A stretch of DNA of 64,000 nt from Winogradskya consettensis (GTDB taxonomy: Bacteria > Actinomycetota > Actinomycetes > Mycobacteriales > Micromonosporaceae): positions 310,001 through 374,000 of the forward strand of contig NZ_BOQP01000017.1 of the NCBI RefSeq assembly GCF_018332715.1. The letters are read 5' to 3'. Position numbers and translations under genes: made by a program. Shown piece by piece: positions 1 to 8,765 of this stretch (positions are counted from its first letter, which is position 1; every line of letters begins with the position of its first letter). A model generated the notes under the pieces. The model was not told where the DNA came from. It saw only the letters and a program-made list of their open reading frames with translations, and made no database searches.

Positions 1-1
1 C

Positions 2-376
2 TTCGGGTCGTCGACGACCTACCTGGTCACCCGGGGTAAGCACTCGACCGGCACCCATTTCCGGGAGGTCTATGCGCGCCACCCGCTCGGGATGCTCGCC
101 GCCACGGGCTTCGAGCTCACTCCGACGGTTGCGCACGCGGCGGCCGACGCGGTCATCGCGGGTGGCCGGGTGCTGATGAGGGATCTCCGGCGGGTGCGAT
201 GGCTGGTCTACGACCTGGCCATGACGAGCGAGACGGCGTTCGCTTTGAAAGTTGCCTCCTTCGGCACCTTTGCCCGCCCTGAGCGTAACGACCGGTGCCC
301 GTGTGGGTCTGGCAGGAAGTTCAAGTCCTGCCAGCACAGATGGGGGTCGTCCGGGCTACCTCCGGAGACGATCTAG
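2..376 (+). CDS. SEC-C motif protein, 5' end missing
   Basis: The reading frame is open from the first bases of the window, so the N-terminus lies outside it; an ATG at 92 is only internal. The C-terminal part carries RNDRCPCGSGRKFKSCQ, a SEC-C zinc-binding motif (CxCx8C type) of the kind found at the end of SecA and of many stand-alone bacterial proteins. The preceding 90 residues have no motif I recognise. Its TAG stop forms CTAG with the stop of the convergent EVE gene. The exact role cannot be given without the missing N-terminus. Confidence 0.75.
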   Translation, partial: FGSSTTYLVTRGKHSTGTHFREVYARHPLGMLAATGFELTPTVAHAAADAVIAGGRVLMRDLRRVRWLVYDLAMTSETAFALKVASFGTFARPERNDRCPCGSGRKFKSCQHRWGSSGLPPETI

Positions 377-900
377 GAACGGGTGATCGCGCTGCGGAAG
401 GCTTCGCGGACGGCGGTTGCTCCTGCTGCGACCACGGCGGCGGCGCCGCGGACGGTGGCGGCGACCGGGCCGTGGGGTGGGATGTGTTCCTCGATGGCTT
501 CCCATTCGAGGGGCTTGACCGGGAAGGGGTTGCCGCCGCCGGACATGCGCATGATGAGGCTCGTGGCGAAGCGGGGGTCGGCGGCGAGCGTTGCGCGCGC
601 TATGGGCGTACCCACGAAGATCTGATCGAAGCGCACCGGAAGCAGCCAGCCGTCCTTGTCCGGGGGTTTCGGGCTCCAGTATTGCGGGTCCGGGACCCGG
701 CCCTGGACCGGCTCGGCCGTGATGATGCCCAGCGCGGCGACGCCGCCGTCCTTGCCGGAGAGCCAGAGTGCGACCTGGTCCCCCTCGGTGACGGCGGTGC
801 GGTGCCGGCGGATCGGCCAGGCCGTCTCGTGGTGACCGTCGGCGAAGAAGTCCTCGATCCGCCAGCGGGTCCGGTTAGCCTGCAGCAGCCAGTGCGCCAT
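373..900 (-). CDS. EVE domain-containing protein
   Basis: A 175-residue protein whose first 140 residues (beginning MAHWLLQANRTRWRIEDFF) read as an EVE domain, a PUA-like fold thought to bind modified bases in RNA or DNA. WSPKPPDKDGW and the later GNPFPVKPLEWE segment fit the family. The last 35 residues form an Ala/Val-rich helix that is not part of the domain. The start at 900 is chosen because the family begins at this Met; an ATG two codons upstream (906) is possible, while the longer open frame upstream has no family similarity. It converges on the SEC-C gene with a 4-nt CTAG overlap and is head-to-head with the oxidoreductase at 971. Confidence 0.8.
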   Translation of the reverse strand: MAHWLLQANRTRWRIEDFFADGHHETAWPIRRHRTAVTEGDQVALWLSGKDGGVAALGIITAEPVQGRVPDPQYWSPKPPDKDGWLLPVRFDQIFVGTPIARATLAADPRFATSLIMRMSGGGNPFPVKPLEWEAIEEHIPPHGPVAATVRGAAAVVAAGATAVREAFRSAITRS

Positions 901-957
901 GACCATGATTGTTCTCGACTGCCCGGGTGCGCGGGTGAGGTTCGCGGAACGCCCTCC

Positions 958-963
958 TAGGGT
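958..963 (+). promoter_or_regulatory. -10 box of a leaderless promoter
   Basis: TAGGGT sits 7 nt before the ATG at 971, the spacing expected if transcription starts at or next to the start codon. No convincing -35 is seen. A G-run (GGGGG) in the spacer could also act as a weak Shine-Dalgarno sequence. Confidence 0.5.
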
Positions 964-970
964 GGGGGTC

Positions 971-1974
<1,004 letters not shown>

Positions 1975-1975
<1 letters not shown>

Positions 1976-2628
1976 TGCGCGACCTCATCACCAGCTGGCA
2001 GCGCGGCTGGGGTGCCGCCCGCGGGCTCCCACCCGCCACGGACGTCGGAGGCGGCCTGCGCGTCCACAGCCGCCAGACCAGCCGCGAGGTCGACTACTAC
2101 GCCCTCGACGCCGATTCCCTGCGCGGACTGGCCGAGCTCGTGTCCGAGGAGGAGGCGACCACGTGGCTGCACATCCCCACCACCGACCCGGAAGCAGCCC
2201 TGGCCACCCTGGAATCGGCCGGCCAGGTCCTGCTCAACCGTCGTGAATGGCTGATGACCACAGATCTCCGAGACCATCCCCGGGGTACGGTCACCGCGCC
2301 CTACCAGCTCAACGAGGTCCCGGACGGCGACACCGTCGTACGCGTCGAGGTGTGGCACGACTCGGGTGAGCAGGCCGCCCGCGGCACCCTGGGCCTCTCC
2401 GGCCGGGACGCCGTCCCCGACAAGGTGCTGACCTGGCCGTCCCACCGCCGCCGGGGCCTCGGCCGCGCGGTAATGGGCACCCTCGCTCAGACAGCGATCA
2501 GCAGGGGGGCCGAGCGCGGCCTGCTCATCGCCAGCGACGAGGGCCGCCATCTCTACGGGTCGCTGGGCTGGAAGACGGTCGCCGAGGTCCTCATCACCGC
2601 GGTCCCCGGCACGGTCTATCCCACCTGA
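1975..2628 (+). CDS. GNAT family N-acetyltransferase
   Basis: A 217-residue protein with a C-terminal GNAT fold: LTWPSHRRRGLGRAVMGTLA gives the R/Q-x-x-G-x-G/A acetyl-CoA pyrophosphate loop (residues about 160-175) and GRHLYGSLGWK is the usual last helix-strand motif. The N-terminal 100 residues are poorly conserved. Start overlaps the upstream stop by one base, so it should be co-expressed with the MDR oxidoreductase. The acceptor substrate is unknown; the pairing suggests acylation of a small molecule or detoxification product, but this is only inferred. It converges with the MFS gene, 21 nt away. Confidence 0.8.
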
Positions 2629-2649
2629 CCCGGCCGCCCTCGGCGGTGG

Positions 2650-3903
2650 TCAGGCACTGGGCAGGTCACGCATGCGGGGGACCGGGGAGAACACGACGAA
2701 GAGCACACCGGCCACCGCACCGGTCGCGCCGATCCACAGTGTCGCGTGCACCCCGATCAGCTCGCCGAGCACCCCGCCGAGCAGCGCCCCGATGGGCCGT
2801 ACCCCGTAGTTGACCGTGCGTTGCGCGCCCTTGACCAGGGAGAGCCGGGACACCGGGGTGGCCGCCGTCTGCAGGGAGCCGACGCTGATGTCGAGGATCA
2901 TCACGCCGAGCGAGGAGAGGAATTCCGCGGCGAGCAGCATGGCGATCACCACCGGCCGGGTACCGCCGGCGAGCGGGATCAGAACCAGCGGGAGCGGGAA
3001 CGCCACGTAGCCGAGGATCACGACCGGGCCGATGCCGTACCGGCGGGTGAGCGGGCCGGTGACCGCGGCGCCGGCCAGCCCGCCGATCGACGCGATGCCG
3101 ATCAGCGCGCCGAGCAGCCCCGGTGAGATGCCCAGCACGGTGGTCACGTAGAGGATCAGCAGCGCGTGGAAGAGGTAGTTGAACAGGTTGATCACGGTGA
3201 CCCCGAGCAGCAGCTGCCGCAGCACAGCGGACCGCGCTATGAACGCCAGCCCGGAGCCGATCCGCAGGCCGCCACCCTCCGATGCGGAGCCGGCGTGCTC
3301 CGGCGGGGCGATCCGGGTCAGCAGCAGAGCCGACCCGAGGTACGACAGCACGTCGGCCACCAGCGCGAACGGCGCGGTGAACACCTGCACGAGGACGCCG
3401 CCCACGCTCGGACCGGCCACGAACGACATGGCCCGGGCACCGTTGGTCAGCGAGTTCGCGGCGATGTAGTCCGGTCGCCGGACCACGGACGCGAACAGGC
3501 TGCCATCGGCGACCTCGTAGAAGACGGTGAACGTGCCGATGGCGAAGGACAGCACGCAGAGGTGCCACAGGTGCAGGACGCCCGCGAACGCCAGGACCGG
3601 CACCACTGCCAGCAGTGCGGCCCGGCCGAGGTCGGCGCCGATCATGACCTTTCGTTTGTACGGCCGCCGGTCCACCCACGCCCCGGCGAGCAGCGAGAGG
3701 AACAGGTTCGGCAGCAGCGCGGCGGCGGTCAGGTATCCCATCTCGGCTGCGCCGGCGCCGATCGTCAGCACGGCCAGCAGCGGGATCGCGATCAGCGAGA
3801 TCTGGTCCCCGGCCAGCGAGACGGCGTGCGCCGACCAGTAGTTCCGGAAGACCCGCTCGCGCAGCAGCGCCGGCGCGGTCTTCGGCGGGGCCCCGGTCGT
3901 CAC
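2650..3903 (-). CDS. MFS transporter
   Basis: A 417-residue major facilitator superfamily permease with about 10 to 12 hydrophobic segments and the MFS signature region around AGAWVDRRPYKRKVMIGADL (loop 2-3). It resembles the bacterial drug or macrolide efflux subgroup (MFS_3/Enterobactin exporter EntS type). The GTG start at 3903 overlaps the TGA of the ArsR-type gene (GTGA), so the two are coupled; a longer frame running through the regulator has no transporter features. Context implies that the upstream regulator senses the exported compound. Substrate is unknown. Confidence 0.85.
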   Translation of the reverse strand: MTTGAPPKTAPALLRERVFRNYWSAHAVSLAGDQISLIAIPLLAVLTIGAGAAEMGYLTAAALLPNLFLSLLAGAWVDRRPYKRKVMIGADLGRAALLAVVPVLAFAGVLHLWHLCVLSFAIGTFTVFYEVADGSLFASVVRRPDYIAANSLTNGARAMSFVAGPSVGGVLVQVFTAPFALVADVLSYLGSALLLTRIAPPEHAGSASEGGGLRIGSGLAFIARSAVLRQLLLGVTVINLFNYLFHALLILYVTTVLGISPGLLGALIGIASIGGLAGAAVTGPLTRRYGIGPVVILGYVAFPLPLVLIPLAGGTRPVVIAMLLAAEFLSSLGVMILDISVGSLQTAATPVSRLSLVKGAQRTVNYGVRPIGALLGGVLGELIGVHATLWIGATGAVAGVLFVVFSPVPRMRDLPSA

Positions 3904-4475
3904 GGCGAACCGTCCTCGGGGGTCGGTATCGCCAGCTGCACGACGGTGACCGGCCGGGATTCCGCGGCCCGGGCGGTCTTGTCCCGGTAGGGCTCCAGCA
4001 GCGACTCGACCTGCTCGGTGAGCGTGACCAGCTGCTCGGCGGTCACATAGATCATGTCGTCGCTGAAGCCGGCCGCCGTGCGCCACTCGACCGGCTCCTG
4101 CGCGCGGATCGCGAGATAGGCCTCGGCCCGCCGTACGTACTGCCGCAGGATCGCCGCGTTCAGCTGGTCCGCCGCGAGCCGCGTCTCCGGGTCGTCCGAG
4201 TCGTCGGTCCAGGAGGTGCTGCGCGCGGTCGCCTGCCAGGGCCGTTCCCGCCCGTCGGCGGCGGGTGCCCGTTGCGCCAGCCCGTACTTCGCGAGCTGGC
4301 GCAGGTGGAACGAGCAGTTCGGCACGTTCTCGTCCAGGACGGCGGCGCACTGGGTGGCGGTCATCGGCCCGTTGCGCCGCAGCATCCCGATCAGGCTGAG
4401 GCGCAACGGGTGCGCATAGGCGCGCAGCGCCCGCGGATCGTCCAGCCGGATCGTCCTGCGCTCCTCGGAAGTCAT
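3900..4475 (-). CDS. ArsR-type winged-helix regulator
   Basis: A 191-residue regulator whose first 80 residues form a winged helix: RALRAYAHPLRLSLIGMLRR followed by TATQCAAVLDENVPNCSFHLRQLAKYGL as the recognition region. The second half is a helical effector or dimerisation region without the ArsR metal-binding cysteines, so it is a ligand-sensing relative (HTH_20 type) rather than an arsenic sensor. It is the first gene of a two-gene operon with the MFS exporter, and a direct-repeat/palindrome element lies directly before its start. Autorepression released by the transporter's substrate is the likely logic. Confidence 0.83.
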   Translation of the reverse strand: MTSEERRTIRLDDPRALRAYAHPLRLSLIGMLRRNGPMTATQCAAVLDENVPNCSFHLRQLAKYGLAQRAPAADGRERPWQATARSTSWTDDSDDPETRLAADQLNAAILRQYVRRAEAYLAIRAQEPVEWRTAAGFSDDMIYVTAEQLVTLTEQVESLLEPYRDKTARAAESRPVTVVQLAIPTPEDGSP

Positions 4476-4481
4476 TCCTAG

Positions 4482-4506
4482 AGACTTCTTTATAAAGACT
4501 CCTTTA
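4482..4506 (-). promoter_or_regulatory. Probable operator/promoter of the ArsR-MFS operon
   Basis: On the + strand AGACTTCTTTA (4482-4492) is repeated as AGACTCCTTTA (4496-4506), 14 bp apart, and the overlap region contains the perfect palindrome CTTTATAAAG (4488-4497). On the transcribed strand TATAAAG offers a -10-like element whose start point would fall close to the ATG at 4475. The A/T content contrasts sharply with the flanking DNA, which supports a regulatory role. Confidence 0.6.
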
Positions 4507-4540
4507 GCAACCCGTTTTCCTCAGTCCTGCGCCCCCACCC

Positions 4541-5446
4541 TCACCCCGCCCCGAGGGCGAGGGAGGCGACCTCGTCGGCGCAGCCCCAGGACATGGTCAT
4601 GCCGGCGCCGCCGTGACCGTAGGCATGGATGATGCGGCCGCGACCCGTGGTGACCGCCTCGACCCGGGGGCCGCCGTGGCGGGCGGGGCGCAGGCCGATG
4701 CGGGTGGTGAGGGTGCGGGCCTCGCGCAGGGCGGGGACCAGGGCTGTGCAGCGGGCGACGATGGCCGCCGTTTCCCCGGGGTCCGGTGTGGTGTCCGAGC
4801 GGTTCTCCTCGAACGTGCCGCCCAGGACGACGTCGTGGCGGCGAGGGTGGACGTACGTGATGCCGGCCGGGTTGTGTTCGTCGCGGACGGATTCGTGCAG
4901 GCCGGGGTTGGTGACGAGGACGATCTGACCGCGTACCGGATAGAGGTCCTTGTCAGCCGCGGCCAGGCCCGTCGCATTGACCACCACCGGGGTTCCGCTC
5001 AGGAGAAGGGCCGGATCCTCGATGTGGCGGCGCACGAAGCGGCCGCCCGCGTCGACGATCCGCTCGTGCAGCCAGGGCAGGTAGACGTCCATCTCGGCCA
5101 GTGGTGCGGTGAAACGCAGCTCGTGGGCGGTGAGAGTCGCGTCCGGCGGGGCCCACCAGGGCAGGTCGGCGCGCACCAGCATCCGGGTACGCCGGAGCAG
5201 CACCCCCGGCACCCCCGCGTCGGCCTGGCGCAGGAATTCGGCGTAGCTGCGGCGCGTCCAGTCGCGGACGCGGGGCTGCGGGTCGGTGTGGGTGGGGTAC
5301 CAGACGGCGGCCGCCACCGCGGAGACCGTGTCCAGGGTGGCGGTGTCGTGGACGACCGTGACCCGGGCGCCGCGTTGCTGGAGGCGGACGGCGGCGGTCA
5401 GGCCGATGATGCCGGCGCCGAGGACTGTCACTTCTGTCATGGACAT
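4541..5446 (-). CDS. FAD-dependent D-amino-acid oxidase-like enzyme
   Basis: A 301-residue DAO-family flavoprotein. The N-terminal VTVLGAGIIGLTAA is the Rossmann dinucleotide-binding motif; VVNATGLAA and the C-terminal RIGLRPARHGGPRVE and HAYGHGGAGMTMSWG blocks are typical of eukaryotic-type D-amino-acid oxidases found in actinobacteria. It is predicted to oxidise a D-amino acid to the imino acid with release of hydrogen peroxide. Start is ATG 5446 (MSMTEV) or 5440; the longer frame adds 29 residues without similarity. It is divergent from a LysR regulator that probably controls it. Confidence 0.85.
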   Translation of the reverse strand: MSMTEVTVLGAGIIGLTAAVRLQQRGARVTVVHDTATLDTVSAVAAAVWYPTHTDPQPRVRDWTRRSYAEFLRQADAGVPGVLLRRTRMLVRADLPWWAPPDATLTAHELRFTAPLAEMDVYLPWLHERIVDAGGRFVRRHIEDPALLLSGTPVVVNATGLAAADKDLYPVRGQIVLVTNPGLHESVRDEHNPAGITYVHPRRHDVVLGGTFEENRSDTTPDPGETAAIVARCTALVPALREARTLTTRIGLRPARHGGPRVEAVTTGRGRIIHAYGHGGAGMTMSWGCADEVASLALGAG

Positions 5447-5491
5447 ATCGTTCGGGCGGGGTGGGCGGGTTGGCCAATAGTTGTCGCCGCA

Positions 5492-5518
5492 GTGGTCATA
5501 AGAAACGGCTATCACCAC
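5492..5518. promoter_or_regulatory. Candidate LysR operator between divergent genes
   Basis: GTGGTCAT (5492-5499) and ATCACCAC (5511-5518) form an inverted repeat (7 of 8 positions) with an 11-nt spacer, in the 100-bp gap between the DAO-like gene and the LysR gene. Size and position fit a LysR-type regulator binding site, but this is inferred. Confidence 0.45.
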
Positions 5519-5534
5519 GATCCACCTGCGCATC

Positions 5535-5540
5535 TAGGCT
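5535..5540 (+). promoter_or_regulatory. -10 box of a leaderless promoter
   Basis: TAGGCT lies 6 nt before the ATG at 5547 and no Shine-Dalgarno sequence is present, as expected for a leaderless transcript of the LysR gene. Confidence 0.5.
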
Positions 5541-5546
5541 CACGGC

Positions 5547-6440
5547 ATGGAAGATGCGCGTACGCCCGGAGTGGACCTGGACCGTCTGAGGTCGTTCGTG
5601 GTGCTCGCCGAGGAGCTGCATTTCACCCGGGCCGCCGCGCTGTTGCACCTGACCCAGCCGGCGTTGAGTCAGCAGATCCGAGCCCTCGAACGGCAGCTCG
5701 GTGCCGAGCTGGTCCGGCGCGATGCCCGGGGGTGTTCGCTGAGCGAGGTGGGACGGCTGGTCGCCGCCGAGGCGCGGCGGGTGCTGGCCGATGTGGACGC
5801 GGGGCTGGCGCGGATACGGGCGGCGGTCGGCGGGCGGGAGGGGCGGCTGCGGCTGGCGTACACGAGGTCGGCCCGAGGTGGACGGGTCGACGCGCTGATC
5901 GGGCGGTTCCGGGAGCTGCATCCGCAGATCGAGGTGGTCGCGGAGACCGCGTGGACGGCGCCGAACGTCGCGGGCCTGCTGGCCGGGCGGTTCGACGCGG
6001 CGTTCGTGCGGCCGCCGATCGATGAGCCGGCGCTGGCCTGCCGGCATGTCGACCGGGAGGAGCTGCTGCTGGCCGTGCCGCGGCGGCACCGCCTGGCGCA
6101 GTGCCGGCGGATCCAGCGCGCCGACATCACCGGGGAGCCCGCGGTGATGTGGCCCCGGGAGAACGGGCCCGGCATGTACGACAGGATCATCGCGCAGGTG
6201 TGGCCGGACGGCGGTTTCCGGCTGGCCCATCACGAGCCCGACGACGAGCAGCTGTTGCGGGCCGTCGCCGGGGGCGCCGTGATCGCCGCGGTGCCCGAGG
6301 GACGGGCGCGGGCGTTGACGATGCCCGGGTTGTGCCTGCGACGGTTCGCCGCGCCGACGCCGACGGTCGACGTCGCACTCGCGTACCCGAAGGATTCGAC
6401 GAACCCGGCGGTGCACCGGCTGGCCGAGCTTCTGCTGTGA
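5547..6440 (+). CDS. LysR family transcriptional regulator
   Basis: A 297-residue LysR-type regulator. Residues 7-65 hold the helix-turn-helix (HFTRAAALLHLTQPALSQQI), and the rest is the periplasmic-binding-like effector domain with the usual GREGRLRLAY entry. It is transcribed away from the D-amino-acid oxidase-like gene, and an inverted repeat in the shared gap is the likely binding site. By family logic it controls the divergent oxidase and itself, with a ligand such as a D-amino acid or derived metabolite; the ligand is a guess. Confidence 0.88.
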   Translation: MEDARTPGVDLDRLRSFVVLAEELHFTRAAALLHLTQPALSQQIRALERQLGAELVRRDARGCSLSEVGRLVAAEARRVLADVDAGLARIRAAVGGREGRLRLAYTRSARGGRVDALIGRFRELHPQIEVVAETAWTAPNVAGLLAGRFDAAFVRPPIDEPALACRHVDREELLLAVPRRHRLAQCRRIQRADITGEPAVMWPRENGPGMYDRIIAQVWPDGGFRLAHHEPDDEQLLRAVAGGAVIAAVPEGRARALTMPGLCLRRFAAPTPTVDVALAYPKDSTNPAVHRLAELLL

Positions 6441-6477
6441 TCGTCACGCCGGTGCGGTCGCGGCGTTGTTCACGACG

Positions 6478-7272
6478 ATGAGAAGACGAACTTTGCTGAC
6501 CGGCGCCGGCGCGGTCGCCGCGGCCGGGGCCGTGGTGGCCGCGGGTGGGTACGCGCGGTCGCGAATGACCGCCGCCGAGCCGGTGATCCCGGACGCGCCG
6601 GTCGGTGACGAGCGCCTGGTGAAGCACAAGTCACGGGCGCGGGGGCGTACGGTCGACTTCTACACGGCCGTTCCCGAGGGTCACGGTGACGGGCAGGGCC
6701 TGCCGGTGTGCCTCGTGCTGCACGGCGGGTCGAAGGTCGCGGCGGACTTCCCCGGGATGGGCCTGGGCAGATTCGTGACCGATTCCGTGCGCCGCGGCAA
6801 TCCGCCCTTCGTGCTCGTCGGCGCGACCGGTGACCGGCTCGCGTGGCGCCCGAACGGCGACGACGATCCGCAGAAGATGGTGCACGAGGAGATTCCGCGC
6901 TGGTGCGAGGATCTCGGGTTCGCCACGGAGTCGTTCGGGGCGCTGGGCTGGTCGATGGGCGGCTACGGGGCGCTGCTGCTGGCGGAGCGGTTTCCCGGTT
7001 TTGTCAGCACCGTCGCGGCCCTGTCCCCCGCCGTCAGCGCGGGCGACGACGTGTTCGTGCAGGCGGGCACGCTGCGGGAGGTGCCGGTCGGGCTCTGGTG
7101 CGGCGAGGACGACGGTTTCCTGGACCACGTGAAGGCGCTGCAGGAGGTCCTGCCGCTGGTCACCGCCACGTACGCGGACGGCCGCCACAACTACGGCTAC
7201 TGGAGCACCTGCCTCCCGGCGGCGTTCGACCTCATCGCGCGCAACCTGTCCCGGTCGGCGCCGGTGCTGTAG
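6478..7272 (+). CDS. Secreted/anchored alpha/beta-hydrolase (esterase)
   Basis: A 264-residue alpha/beta-hydrolase of the esterase D / mycolyltransferase-like group. The N-terminus MRRRTLLTGAGAVAAAGAVV looks like a Tat-type signal or anchor without a strict twin-arginine consensus. Catalytic residues that can be seen are Ser159 in GWSMGG, an acid at Asp211/212 in CGEDDGF and His237 in RHNYGYW. LVLHGGS is the oxyanion loop. ATG 6478 is preferred over a TTG four codons upstream because it starts exactly at the signal sequence. It ends before a strong hairpin shared with the convergent gene. Confidence 0.78.
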   Translation: MRRRTLLTGAGAVAAAGAVVAAGGYARSRMTAAEPVIPDAPVGDERLVKHKSRARGRTVDFYTAVPEGHGDGQGLPVCLVLHGGSKVAADFPGMGLGRFVTDSVRRGNPPFVLVGATGDRLAWRPNGDDDPQKMVHEEIPRWCEDLGFATESFGALGWSMGGYGALLLAERFPGFVSTVAALSPAVSAGDDVFVQAGTLREVPVGLWCGEDDGFLDHVKALQEVLPLVTATYADGRHNYGYWSTCLPAAFDLIARNLSRSAPVL

Positions 7273-7338
7273 CCCGTTAGAGGGACCTGCGGGCCGATGC
7301 CCTGCGCCTGCCGCCGCCCGCGACGATGATCAAGGGCC

Positions 7339-7368
7339 GCGCCGGCTTCCACGGGGGAAAGCCGGCGC
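7339..7368. terminator. Hairpin terminator between convergent genes
   Basis: GCGCCGGCTT (7339-7348) pairs perfectly with AAGCCGGCGC (7359-7368) across a 10-nt loop. It lies between the 3' ends of the esterase gene and the hypothetical gene at 7382 and can serve both strands. There is no U-run, as is common in actinobacteria. Confidence 0.65.
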
Positions 7369-7381
7369 GCCAACTTCATGC

Positions 7382-7756
7382 TCACCGGGCCGGCACCGGC
7401 CCCCGGTCGGCCGTGACCCACTCACCGGACGGCGCGCGCACGGCCATCCCGGTCACGGGGGCGTCCGGCCCCGGGCCCGCCCGCAGGATCCGCACCACCG
7501 GGTGGCCCGCGCGCTCAGGATGCCAGAACCCGGCCGGGTCCCGGACCGACGACCAGGAACAATGCTCCTCATCGGTCCAGCCCCACGCCATCAGCAGGTA
7601 CTGCCCGCCCAGTGAGTACCGTCCCACCGAGGCGGTCCGCTCCCCCTCGCTGCGATGGAAGAACTCCGCGCGCAGACCGGGCACGCTGACCCCCTCGAAC
7701 GCGGCGTTCAGAACCGTCCGATGAGGGCTGTAGGACGCAAGATCGGGAAGTGGCAC
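7382..7756 (-). CDS. Hypothetical protein
   Basis: A 124-residue protein starting at GTG 7756. I do not recognise a family. It is rich in aromatic and charged residues in the middle (LLMAWGWTDEEHCSW) and appears soluble; a VVRILRAGPGPDAPVTGMAV segment suggests a beta-rich fold. A CAGGGT hexamer 6 nt before the start resembles the leaderless -10 boxes of this window with one change. It follows the MBL-hydrolase gene by 47 nt on the same strand and could be co-transcribed with it. Confidence 0.55.
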   Translation of the reverse strand: MPLPDLASYSPHRTVLNAAFEGVSVPGLRAEFFHRSEGERTASVGRYSLGGQYLLMAWGWTDEEHCSWSSVRDPAGFWHPERAGHPVVRILRAGPGPDAPVTGMAVRAPSGEWVTADRGPVPAR

Positions 7757-7803
7757 CCGCCGACCCTGGCATGTCCGGTGTGAATTTCAGGTGAACGACG
7801 CGG

Positions 7804-8679
7804 TTACGCCCAGCTCTTGACCGCGTACGCGCCACCTGCCCGCTCGATCTCCAGGGCGTGCGCACCGCTGAAGTGGGCGGGAAGAACCAGGGCGCGGTTG
7901 TCGGCGGCCCAGTCGAGCAGCCGGCGCCGGGTGGTCAGCGCCTGCGCCGGGTCGTCGCAGAAGCAGCTGGCGTGTTCCGGGTGCGGCAGTTGCAACGGCG
8001 TGTGCAGGATGTCCGCCGCGAACAGCGCTCTGTCCCCGCCCGACTCCAGGACGACCACGCCGTGCCCCGGCGTGTGCCCGGGCGCGGCCTCCAGCCGCAG
8101 ATTCCCGTCGATCCGGTACGCGTCCCGCCACAACCGCACCTGCCCCGCCGCATGCACGGGGGCGATGCTGTCCGCGTACGCGTTCTCGTTGACCCCGCCC
8201 TCGATCGCCGGGTTGTTCGCCGGATTCCAGTACGCGAAGTCCACCTCGGGCATCAGATAGGTCGCATTCGGAAACGTCGGCACCCATTCCCCGCCGACGA
8301 GCCGCGTGTTCCACCCGACATGGTCCACATGCAGATGCGTGTTCACCACCAGATCAACATCATCCGGGTGTACGCCCACAGCGGCGAGCCGTCCCAGAAA
8401 ATCGATGTCCAGGTGGTCCCACGCCGCCACCGCCGGCCGCACCTTGTCGTTACCCACGGCGGTGTCGATCAGCACGGTCCGCCCCTCACTGCGCAGCACC
8501 CACGTCTGCATCGCCGCCCGCACCATCTCGCCGTCCAGATGATCGGGCACGAGCACCGCCCGCTGCTCCTCCCACGCCGCCGCCGGCAGATCCGGGAAGA
8601 ACGCCCCGGCCGCCATGATCGGCCCGTCGCTCTCCTCGACCCGCAGCACGGTCACGTCGCCCAGCTTCATGTCGTTCAC
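7804..8679 (-). CDS. Metallo-beta-lactamase-fold hydrolase
   Basis: A 291-residue MBL-fold protein with the metal-binding signature H115-L-H117-V-D119-H120 (THLHVDHVGWN), the downstream APGHTPGH histidine and a C-terminal LPAHF. It resembles the AttM/AiiB lactonase and general MBL hydrolase group; the exact substrate cannot be told. The GTG start at 8679 follows a GGGAGG Shine-Dalgarno; ATG 8670 is an alternative three codons in. A frame opening at 8739 has no support. It is divergent from the BtuF-like gene. Confidence 0.85.
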   Translation of the reverse strand: MNDMKLGDVTVLRVEESDGPIMAAGAFFPDLPAAAWEEQRAVLVPDHLDGEMVRAAMQTWVLRSEGRTVLIDTAVGNDKVRPAVAAWDHLDIDFLGRLAAVGVHPDDVDLVVNTHLHVDHVGWNTRLVGGEWVPTFPNATYLMPEVDFAYWNPANNPAIEGGVNENAYADSIAPVHAAGQVRLWRDAYRIDGNLRLEAAPGHTPGHGVVVLESGGDRALFAADILHTPLQLPHPEHASCFCDDPAQALTTRRRLLDWAADNRALVLPAHFSGAHALEIERAGGAYAVKSWA

Positions 8680-8752
8680 AGGCCCTCCCAGGCATCGCGG
8701 ATGAGTACGAGTACAGCGCGGTCCCCGCAGGCCAGCCACACCTTGCCGGGGA

Positions 8753-8758
8753 TAGGCT
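8753..8758 (+). promoter_or_regulatory. -10 box of a leaderless promoter
   Basis: TAGGCT, 7 nt before the GTG start at 8766, with no Shine-Dalgarno sequence in between. The same hexamer precedes the LysR gene at 5547. Confidence 0.5.
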
Positions 8759-8765
8759 CGCCGGT

